Positions 1-4,164 of a stretch of DNA of 7,426 nt are shown one piece after another. The first letter of the stretch is position 1. Every line of letters starts with the position of its first letter. Origin of the DNA: JBGTCD01 sp041749015 (GTDB lineage: Bacteria; Bacteroidota; Bacteroidia; Cytophagales; Cyclobacteriaceae); the NCBI GenBank assembly GCA_041749015.1, contig JBGTCD010000137.1:1-7426 (forward strand), in the 5' to 3' direction. The position numbers were made by a program, and so were the translations under genes. The notes under the pieces are model-generated. The model worked only from the letters and a program-made list of their open reading frames with translations, had not been told where the DNA came from and did no database searches.

Positions 1-136
1 AGAAGTAGCGGAAAGGGAATGTTGGTGTAAAGAGCGGCATTCCTATGCTTTACGAACCGCCGGATACGAGACCCGTACGTCCGGTGGTGTGAGAGGCGCA
101 CCCCGTCAGTTATTGCTGGCGGGGCCGTCTACTCGA
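1..136 (+). mobile_element. Group II intron, 3' end (domains V and VI), 5' part outside window
   Basis: This is the catalytic 3' end of a self-splicing group II intron. Domain V is at about 54-90: A56-A64 pairs with T80-T88, a two-base bulge sits at C78 G79, and T65-G68 pairs with C74-A77 around a small loop. The catalytic triad appears to be C58-G59-C60, with the usual central G-U wobble (G59 with T85). Domain VI follows: CCCCGTCAG (101-109) pairs with CTGGCGGGG (116-124) around a short T-rich loop, and the intron closes with the familiar CTACTCGAT end near 136. A CGC triad separated from the bulge by only four pairs is, as I recall, typical of class C introns, which insert beside hairpins; this subclass call is tentative. 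Most bacterial group II introns encode a reverse transcriptase/maturase in domain IV; if present, it lies left of the window. The exact 3' splice site is uncertain by 1-2 nt. Confidence 0.88.
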
Positions 137-148
137 TTGTGACCAGTA
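137..148 (+). repeat. Left copy of a 12-bp inverted repeat, at the intron 3' exon junction
   Basis: The first bases after the intron read TTGTGACCAGTA. The reverse complement of 1046-1057 is TTGTGACCAATA, so 11 of 12 positions match in inverted orientation across the aspartic protease gene. The match starts exactly where the intron ends. Eleven of twelve bases so close to both gene ends is unlikely by chance, but the repeat is short and a terminal-repeat role is inference. Confidence 0.45.
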
Positions 149-166
149 TTCATTCGTTACTTTTAA

Positions 167-1033
167 CTATTTTACACGGTACTTTTTATTTATATTGTCA
201 ATATATATAGTGTTGTCCTTAAATAAATTTATTCCAATTCTTATCTGACTGCTCTCATTAATGGTAACTTCAACATTTTCAAATTCTAATTCACCGACTT
301 TAATTAATGGGATTGTACAAACCTGTTGAATAATAGATTGAATTCCTCCCACCGTATATCTTTCTCTAGGTTGGTCTTCAAAATCATATATTGCCATTAA
401 ATCTCCTGCCAGTTTTGTATTTCTGGGTACATTCAACATCGATGTTGAGCCAAGATCAATAATTGCCCTATATGATATACCTTCAACATTTATCATTGTA
501 TATGGTGCTCCTATTGAATTATCTTCTAATAGTATCTCAGAGAAACTTTCATCAGATAATTCTTTATTGGATATAGACAGAATTTTGTTTGGCAGGTCTA
601 TTAACCAGTTTGCTCTATCAATAATAGGTCTGCCAATTGTGCCACCGAAATTAGGTATTTGTTCTTTTAGTCCTTCTGAATCACTATTCGTTGCAAAAGT
701 ATTTTTAAATTCAATTTCGCCAATTTTAAAAGATTTTAGAACCTCAGTTCCACTTTCGATAGTTCTATTTGATGCACCTCGTACATTGATTCTTTTACCC
801 TTTGGATTTTCTCTTTGAATATTAGTCAATTGAGCGCCAGTATCGAAATAATAGTTTCTAATTTCACCCTCATATTCACAAGGAATTAGCATTATTCCTT
901 TAGAAGTAGTGAAATTCAGAGTCACATTAAAGTCGGAAGGCACAACCTTCCCTCTATTCATTTTATGAGCAGTAGAGCAACCATATAATATAATTACGAG
1001 GGTTAAGGAAAGTATGTATTTAGTTCGGGTCAT
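167..1033 (-). CDS. Lipoprotein with two retropepsin/pepsin-like aspartyl protease halves
   Basis: The 288-residue product starts with a lipoprotein signal: hydrophobic residues 6-17, then the lipobox LYGC with the acylated Cys19. The mature protein should therefore be membrane-anchored on the periplasmic side. Two similar halves follow. The first carries FDTGA (63-67, catalytic-type Asp64) and later GTIG-RPIID (131-139). The second carries IDLGS (192-196, Asp193) and IGINLF followed by a terminal strand. This is the arrangement of gag-type/retropepsin-like proteases fused into a two-lobed, pepsin-like unit; such lipoproteins are common in Bacteroidota. The second motif reads D-L-G-S rather than D-T/S-G, so one active site may be weakened. 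Substrate unknown. The gene is AT-rich (about 30% G+C in sampled lines, against roughly half in the nearby moaA and yfhO-like genes) and points tail-to-tail at the group II intron, which suggests acquisition by transfer. The ATG start fits the signal peptide. Confidence 0.8.
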   Translation of the reverse strand: MTRTKYILSLTLVIILYGCSTAHKMNRGKVVPSDFNVTLNFTTSKGIMLIPCEYEGEIRNYYFDTGAQLTNIQRENPKGKRINVRGASNRTIESGTEVLKSFKIGEIEFKNTFATNSDSEGLKEQIPNFGGTIGRPIIDRANWLIDLPNKILSISNKELSDESFSEILLEDNSIGAPYTMINVEGISYRAIIDLGSTSMLNVPRNTKLAGDLMAIYDFEDQPRERYTVGGIQSIIQQVCTIPLIKVGELEFENVEVTINESSQIRIGINLFKDNTIYIDNINKKYRVK

Positions 1034-1045
1034 TTATATATCTTT

Positions 1046-1057
1046 TATTGGTCACAA
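1046..1057 (-). repeat. Right copy of the 12-bp inverted repeat
   Basis: On the minus strand this reads TTGTGACCAATA, matching 137-148 at 11 of 12 bases in opposite orientation. It lies just upstream of the lipoprotein start codon and a few bases downstream (minus strand) of the dyad at 1063-1098. It could be a terminal repeat of a mobile cassette or part of the gene's promoter. Confidence 0.4.
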
Positions 1058-1062
1058 CATCC

Positions 1063-1098
1063 GAATATCCGTAATTGCTTTGCCGATTACGGGTATTT
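1063..1098. repeat. Strong dyad / hairpin upstream of the lipoprotein gene
   Basis: Bases 1064-1075 (AATATCCGTAAT) pair with 1086-1097 (ATTACGGGTATT) in 12 consecutive pairs with one T-G wobble, and an extra G-T closes at 1063/1098. The loop is 10 nt. The dyad lies 30-65 bp upstream of the start codon on the minus strand. It may be an operator, a transcript hairpin, or a hairpin of the kind that class C group II introns use as an insertion landmark. Confidence 0.6.
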
Positions 1099-1099
1099 C

Positions 1100-1234
1100 A
1101 TATATGGGAAAGGTGGGCATATCACCCTGAAATGCACCATTATTCCTTTCTTAATTTAAGAATATAACCATTAGTTTATAAATCCAAATTGTCAAGTGGG
1201 CTTTTGATCTTTTCAAAACCTTAGGGTTACTGAA
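1100..1234. other. Intergenic region, no gene; small palindrome
   Basis: No coding potential is visible. The stretch holds a near-perfect palindrome, TTCTTAA-T-TTAAGAA (1148-1162), in an AT-rich context, and a small GGTG/CACC hairpin around 1112-1126. Either could be a regulatory site, but there is no independent support. Confidence 0.35.
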
Positions 1235-1242
1235 TCAACCCT
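1223..1242 (-). terminator. Possible weak terminator of the xrtF operon
   Basis: AGGGTT (1223-1228) pairs with AACCCT (1237-1242) around an 8-nt loop. The stop codon of the XrtF-associated gene lies at the edge of this hairpin. On the minus strand it is followed by AAGGTTTTG, which is only a modest U-run, so the call is weak. Confidence 0.25.
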
Positions 1243-1654
1243 TCATCCGCATTTTTTTCTGATACCAGAAAGCGGGAATCAATACCAGCATGAGCAGGGG
1301 ATTTACAGTGAGCCTATGCAGATAGGATACCATCGGACCGCCAATGTGGGGCAAATAAACCTGCATAAGAAGATAGGGCGTGAGGATCAGTACAAGGCCG
1401 CCTGCCTGAACGATGAAGGCCATGATGACGTATTTTCTCTCAAAAAAAATGGAGAAAATCAGCAGGACCATAAGCAGATCATTGATCAGAAATCGGGCCA
1501 GCCGGTTGACGATAAACCTTGGAGTCCCCTCAAAATTGGTCCACCAGAACCATTGTGAATAGTCGTATTGCTGAAAAAGAAAGACTACCATAAGACCTGC
1601 CAGAGAAAACACGGCCAGAAAAACCCTCAGAGCTGGCTGTTGACGGGGGATCAT
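1235..1654 (-). CDS. Exosortase F-associated membrane protein
   Basis: This 139-residue protein has about four membrane segments (roughly 9-27, 54-67, 72-100 and 116-132). Between the first two lies a short aromatic-rich loop (QYDYSQWFWW) and a conserved-looking stretch, RFIVNRLARFLINDLL, leading to FFERKY. Its size, topology and RK/R..NDL pattern fit the small partner found beside XrtF in Bacteroidota (the exosortase F-associated family as I recall it). The ATG overlaps the xrtF stop codon in the sequence ATGA, so the two are translationally coupled and surely one operon. No catalytic residues are known; a role as membrane partner or chaperone of the exosortase is inferred from invariable neighbourhood, not shown by the sequence. 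The tail is basic (KKMRMKG). Confidence 0.8.
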   Translation of the reverse strand: MIPRQQPALRVFLAVFSLAGLMVVFLFQQYDYSQWFWWTNFEGTPRFIVNRLARFLINDLLMVLLIFSIFFERKYVIMAFIVQAGGLVLILTPYLLMQVYLPHIGGPMVSYLHRLTVNPLLMLVLIPAFWYQKKMRMKG

Positions 1655-2172
1655 GATTTACCATTCCATTTGGTAACCCAACCAAACCAAAGCGCAAAGA
1701 CCCCCACATAGATAAACGCAGTAAACAGGTATTTATGAGTAAAATATAGATACTTTGGGAATTGGTCTGCCACCATAAAAAGCAGATCGATTCTGGCTAA
1801 ATTTAGGAGGTGAATGGTGAGTATCCCCAGTGGGATAAACCATAACATCCGCTGCCACCGGCCGCCATAAGCGACCACAAATGCCAGGAATATGATCAGC
1901 ACATTGAGCCCATTACAACCTTCATAGACAGAAACTACGGCTCTGCCATCCTTCAGAATACTGACTGCCGTTTTTTCAGGCCGGTCATTAATTGAAGCAT
2001 CTACCCCCACAATGCGCAGACATGCCGCACTTTGGTTGGTAACCATCCGCGTGACCGGGTCAGGGGCAGGACGATAATGCTCAATATAAAAACCATAAAG
2101 GAAATTGAGAATGAGATAGGTTCCCAGGAACTTCCCAAGAAATATGAGTGCAGGTTTAAATTCCTTTAGCAT
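1651..2172 (-). CDS. xrtF: Exosortase family protein XrtF
   Basis: A 173-residue multipass membrane protein of the exosortase/archaeosortase superfamily: cysteine-protease-like transpeptidases that cut C-terminal sorting signals at the outer face of the inner membrane. The three catalytic-type residues are visible: Cys86 in YEGCNGLN, Arg127 in NLARID and His146 in YFTHKYLF. Membrane segments lie near 8-28, 88-105, 107-126 and 147-166. The protein is short compared with classical PEP-CTERM exosortases, as expected for the XrtF clade. I chose the ATG at 2172; an in-frame TTG at 2181 would add three residues, but it lies too close to the likely transcription start below the TATCTTTG box at 2193-2200. 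The gene heads a two-gene operon with its membrane partner (4-nt overlap). No protein with an obvious sorting tail is encoded in the window, so the substrate is unknown. Confidence 0.9.
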   Translation of the reverse strand: MLKEFKPALIFLGKFLGTYLILNFLYGFYIEHYRPAPDPVTRMVTNQSAACLRIVGVDASINDRPEKTAVSILKDGRAVVSVYEGCNGLNVLIIFLAFVVAYGGRWQRMLWFIPLGILTIHLLNLARIDLLFMVADQFPKYLYFTHKYLFTAFIYVGVFALWFGWVTKWNGKS

Positions 2173-2192
2173 GGACTTCAAAAAATATGAAG

Positions 2193-2200
2193 CAAAGATA
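2193..2200 (-). promoter_or_regulatory. Bacteroidetes -7 box of the xrtF operon
   Basis: On the minus strand this reads TATCTTTG, a perfect match to the TAnnTTTG box used by the Bacteroidetes primary sigma factor. It ends 20 bp before the ATG at 2172. No TTTG-type -33 element stands at ideal spacing; TTTAGG sits slightly too far upstream, inside the dyad. Confidence 0.6.
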
Positions 2201-2232
2201 GCATTTAGGTTTATATGTAAGGTCCTAAATGC
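2201..2232. promoter_or_regulatory. Perfect 9-bp inverted repeat abutting the xrtF -7 box (operator candidate)
   Basis: GCATTTAGG (2201-2209) and CCTAAATGC (2224-2232) are exact reverse complements with a 14-bp spacer. The repeat begins at the base next to the TATCTTTG box and covers the -33 region, which is where a repressor or activator dimer would act. Its centre-to-centre spacing of 23 bp is about two helical turns. No regulator gene is nearby. Confidence 0.5.
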
Positions 2233-2310
2233 CTATAAGGAAATGGAAGATTATAATAATTAACATAATTCAACGCCAACCGTCCCCAACCGGAAGGGCA
2301 GGCTGGTGTA

Positions 2311-2375
2311 GCGAGTGACGGTTATTTTCTATGCCCATGGCAAAATTGCTCTTCATTTCATTGTTCGGGATATCA
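2311..2375 (+). repeat. Interspersed repeat, copy A
   Basis: It aligns without gaps to 2714-2778 at about 42 of 65 positions. It starts with the identical ten bases GCGAGTGACG, followed by matching TATnTT, ATGCC and GGCA blocks at the same spacing, then CATTT and GGAT. The first bases form the right arm of the AACCGTC/GACGGTT stem. It is on the same strand as copy B, 403 bp apart. The similarity seems to run on weakly to about 2400. Confidence 0.55.
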
Positions 2376-2713
2376 AAAACCACAGGACTGGCTAAAAACT
2401 CTTTCTTTATTCTTTTTTGCTTGCCCAATTTACCTGCCGGAATGTAATGTAGGCAGGAATAGAATCAAAAAATGGCACCACCTCCAATGACGTCCCTCCC
2501 CGCGAAACCCACAGGCCTGCCCTGCAGGAATCTGTCTTGTACAGTCTGCAAAACGAAAGGATAAAATAATAGAAAAGGGCTGCGTTTAACATGCTTTTAC
2601 CCTGACAGACACATTCAAGGCCTGCTTACCCGCAAGGCCCCGGAACGTCCGCGCTGGAGGTGGACACCCAGCCGCACCCTTAATAAAATAAACTCTCCAG
2701 ATGCTTGCCAATT

Positions 2714-2778
2714 GCGAGTGACGACTATGTTTCATGCCTCCGGCATAAATTTTAGGCATTTTGTACTCCTGGATTACA
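2714..2778 (+). repeat. Interspersed repeat, copy B, with competing ATGCC hairpins
   Basis: This is the partner of copy A (about 65% identical, ungapped). It contains ATGCC-TCC-GGCAT (2734-2746), a compact hairpin, and a third arm, AGGCAT (2754-2759), that can pair with the first ATGCCT instead. The element therefore has two mutually exclusive folds. It lies just downstream of the DUF4199-like gene, where it might serve as the 3' end of that transcript. Confidence 0.55.
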
Positions 2779-2819
2779 GATCCGCAACATTTTCTAAACT
2801 AAATTTGAGAAAGTACTAT

Positions 2820-3293
2820 TTACGATTCTGGCTCTTCTCTGGGCTTATGAACCGGCTCCATGTAGTTGACAATAATAAAGGTGATGAGCAGCCCTGAAGC
2901 AATCCCCTCTACAGAGATGATCACGGAAGCCAAATAGGGATTGAGATACCGGCCCATTGGGTCATTTTCGATTATGGCTTCCATCAGGGATGGGTCAATA
3001 ATATTTAGGTAGAAAAAGGTAAATAATGAAAAAACCGCACAAGCCACAATGCTGGTCAGGGCACCGGTGCCCAATGCGGGGAAATATTCGAAGGTATCAG
3101 GCTTTACTTTTTTGAATGCCCTAAGCGCCAGAAGAATCCCCCCCGCAAGGATGAAAATGTTTAAGGCCCTGAGTTCAACAACATGAACCAGCCCTAAAAT
3201 TTTCATTAAGAAAAAATAAACGATAAGTCCTCCTGCTGTCAGAAGCCCGTATTTTTCAGAAATTCTTGTAGGTTTTACCTTGTTATCTTCCAT
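2820..3293 (-). CDS. DUF4199-like four-helix membrane protein
   Basis: A 157-residue integral membrane protein with four predicted membrane segments (about 15-36, 40-60, 74-99 and 119-144), a charged N-terminus (MEDNKVKPTR) and a hydrophilic tail (EPVHKPREEPES). The pattern FEYFPALGTGALTSIV, then FFYLNIIDPSLMEAI, resembles the DUF4199 family of Bacteroidota, whose function is unknown; the family call rests on recalled pattern and could be wrong. The ATG is the first in frame and leaves 74 bp to the moaE stop, so readthrough from moaDE is possible, although a weak terminator-like hairpin overlaps the moaE end. On the minus strand the upstream AT-rich sequence contains TAAGTTTT, an imperfect -7 box. 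No link to molybdenum cofactor synthesis can be read from the sequence. Confidence 0.7.
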   Translation of the reverse strand: MEDNKVKPTRISEKYGLLTAGGLIVYFFLMKILGLVHVVELRALNIFILAGGILLALRAFKKVKPDTFEYFPALGTGALTSIVACAVFSLFTFFYLNIIDPSLMEAIIENDPMGRYLNPYLASVIISVEGIASGLLITFIIVNYMEPVHKPREEPES

Positions 3294-3362
3294 AGTAGAT
3301 GAGTTTAAGCACCGTTAAGCTACCATTTTTTTCAAAAACTTAAAAAGGTAAGATTAAAATTT

Positions 3363-3377
3363 ACACCTCAAGGGTGT
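3363..3377 (-). terminator. Possible weak terminator at the end of moaE
   Basis: ACACC (3363-3367) and GGTGT (3373-3377) form a 5-bp stem around a loop that contains the moaE stop codon. On the minus strand a T-rich tract follows (AAATTTTAATCTTACCTTTTT, written here only as a T-rich run of about 21 nt). The stem is short, so termination is probably partial at best. Confidence 0.25.
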
Positions 3378-3787
3378 GCGGCTACCCAAACTTCCCCATC
3401 TTCGTAGAGCTCCTTTTTCCAGATTGGCACCCGTTCCTTGAGCTGGTCAATAGCAAATCTGCAGGCTTCAAATGCTGCGGCTCTGTGCGCAGCAGCCACA
3501 GCGATGACCACTACCGTATCACCTGGAAGGGCCCTGCCTTCCAGATGGTGAATGGCAATTTTATTGACAGGCCACCGGGATTTGGCCTCTTCAGCAATTT
3601 TAGCCATTTCTTTTTTTGCCATGGGACCATATGATTCAAATTCCAGAGCCACCACAGCCCTGCCCCCGGTCTGGTTACGCACAGTGCCTATAAATAAGTC
3701 AATAGCCCCAGAATCTGGACCAGAAACCAACCTGGTCAGTGCACCAGGATCAGGGTTTGACTGGAGTATGGCAAACAACTCATCCAC
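3368..3787 (-). CDS. moaE: Molybdopterin synthase catalytic subunit MoaE
   Basis: The large subunit of molybdopterin synthase. In the cytoplasm it converts cyclic pyranopterin monophosphate to molybdopterin using sulfur carried on the MoaD C-terminus. At 139 residues it has normal length. Family landmarks are clear: FIGTVRN (32-38, with Arg37), the LEFESY block (48-53), AHR (100-102, His101 and Arg102), and LKERVPIWKKE (116-126), whose Lys117 and Lys124 correspond to the catalytic lysines of the E. coli enzyme. The end, YEDGEVWVAAHP, is also typical. The start is GTG at 3787, overlapping the moaD end by 8 nt. An ATG inside the moaD stop (ATGA, 3780-3783) is in a different frame and cannot start this protein. 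The overlap couples production of the two subunits, which form an E2D2 tetramer. Confidence 0.95.
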   Translation of the reverse strand: MDELFAILQSNPDPGALTRLVSGPDSGAIDLFIGTVRNQTGGRAVVALEFESYGPMAKKEMAKIAEEAKSRWPVNKIAIHHLEGRALPGDTVVVIAVAAAHRAAAFEACRFAIDQLKERVPIWKKELYEDGEVWVAAHP

Positions 3788-4022
3788 CGCTAACCGGGGG
3801 TATAATGGCTATTTCATCCTCACCGGTTACAGCCTGGCTCCCATCTGCATATGCCTCATTAACCGCTACTGCTATGGATCTGAGCTTTTTCAATTCAGGA
3901 AACTGGACTTTGAGCCGGTCCAGGAGGTCCTGCACCCGGGCTCCTTCCTCCAGTTCGAGTGTAAATGGAGAAGTGCCTATAATATCCCGGGCGATCCCAA
4001 AAGGTAAAACTCTTAATTGCAT
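3780..4022 (-). CDS. moaD: Molybdopterin synthase sulfur-carrier subunit MoaD
   Basis: An 80-residue ubiquitin-fold sulfur carrier. Its C-terminal Gly-Gly (79-80) is adenylated by a MoeB-type enzyme and thiocarboxylated; the tail then inserts into MoaE to supply sulfur for the dithiolene of molybdopterin. Visible family features are the N-terminal strand (MQLRVLPFGIARDI), the LELEEGARVQDLLDRL segment, VNEAYAD (54-60) and the tail EDEIAIIPPVSGG. The ATG at 4022 is chosen because it starts the first beta strand directly; an in-frame TTG at 4040 would add six poorly conserved residues and is less likely. It is the first gene of the moaD-moaE unit, transcribed away from moaA. A perfect TATTTTTG box lies 45 bp upstream. 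No activating moeB gene lies in the window. Confidence 0.93.
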   Translation of the reverse strand: MQLRVLPFGIARDIIGTSPFTLELEEGARVQDLLDRLKVQFPELKKLRSIAVAVNEAYADGSQAVTGEDEIAIIPPVSGG

Positions 4023-4031
4023 GTGCTGATT

Positions 4032-4045
4032 TTTGATCAATCAAA
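4032..4045. promoter_or_regulatory. Small dyad in the moaD leader
   Basis: TTTGAT-CA-ATCAAA is a 6-bp inverted repeat with a 2-bp spacer, 10-23 bp upstream of the moaD ATG. It may be an operator or chance in AT-rich sequence. Confidence 0.3.
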
Positions 4046-4063
4046 TTTCTCAATTTTTTACCG
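4041..4063 (-). promoter_or_regulatory. Shared moa leader motif, moaD side
   Basis: On the minus strand the sequence begins CGGTA, has an A-rich run, and ends TGAGAAATTTGA. The same motif precedes moaA on the other strand (4141-4162). The moaD copy begins just downstream of the -7 box, about where transcription should start. Confidence 0.45.
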
Positions 4064-4067
4064 AACA

Positions 4068-4075
4068 CAAAAATA
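4068..4075 (-). promoter_or_regulatory. Bacteroidetes -7 box of moaDE
   Basis: On the minus strand this reads TATTTTTG, a perfect TAnnTTTG match, 45 bp upstream of the moaD ATG. No well-spaced -33 TTTG is seen. Confidence 0.55.
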
Positions 4076-4140
4076 GAATACGAAACCATTTAGCCGGATG
4101 GCACCAAAACCTATTGAACTGATTCAAACCTTCATAAACT

Positions 4141-4162
4141 CGGTATTTTTTGCGAAATTTGA
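4141..4162 (+). promoter_or_regulatory. Shared moa leader motif, moaA side (overlaps a -7-like box)
   Basis: CGGTA, a T-run, then TGCGAAATTTGA, ending two bases before the moaA ATG. It matches the moaD leader at CGGTA and at 11 of 12 bases of the second block. TATTTTTTG inside it resembles a -7 box with one extra T; if used, the moaA leader is very short. Confidence 0.45.
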
Positions 4163-4164
4163 GA

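Larger units (their letters stand above)
2233..2819. other. 587-bp intergenic region without a convincing gene; repeats and hairpins
   Basis: No supported gene lies here; the short open frames have no recognisable family or start context. The stretch contains two diverged repeat copies (listed separately), a GC-rich pocket at about 2618-2690 with a GGCCTGC/GCAAGGCC hairpin (2619-2639, one bulged base), a CCTGCC/GGCAGG hairpin around 2432-2456, and an outer AACCGTC/GACGGTT stem (2278-2284 with 2317-2323). The pattern suggests interspersed repeat debris or a structured non-coding transcript rather than a decayed protein gene. Confidence 0.5.

Noticed and set aside
1046..1098. Integron attC recombination site
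   Set aside because: The core GTTRRRY/RYYYAAC pair is not present (GTTGTGA does not fit), and attC sites would repeat in the same orientation, whereas the short repeats here are inverted.
2173..2181. TTG start for xrtF at 2181
   Set aside because: It lies about 6 nt from the expected transcription start below the -7 box; the ATG at 2172 fits better. The similar TTG extensions of moaD (4040) and moaA (4150) were rejected because the downstream ATGs give the usual family N-termini.
2407..2592. 61-codon minus-strand open frame in the spacer
   Set aside because: It has no recognisable domain or promoter, it overlaps the CCTGCC/GGCAGG hairpin, and its composition looks like translated repeat sequence.
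2712..2897. 61-codon plus-strand open frame
   Set aside because: It coincides with repeat copy B and runs into the DUF4199-like gene on the other strand; it is explained by the repeat.
3552..4029. Two overlapping plus-strand open frames of about 100-150 codons
   Set aside because: They lie antisense to moaE and moaD, which have strong family motifs; they are shadows of those genes.
4023..4164. Molybdenum cofactor riboswitch
   Set aside because: Each leader is under about 50 nt from the likely transcription start, too short for that RNA, and no multi-stem fold was seen.
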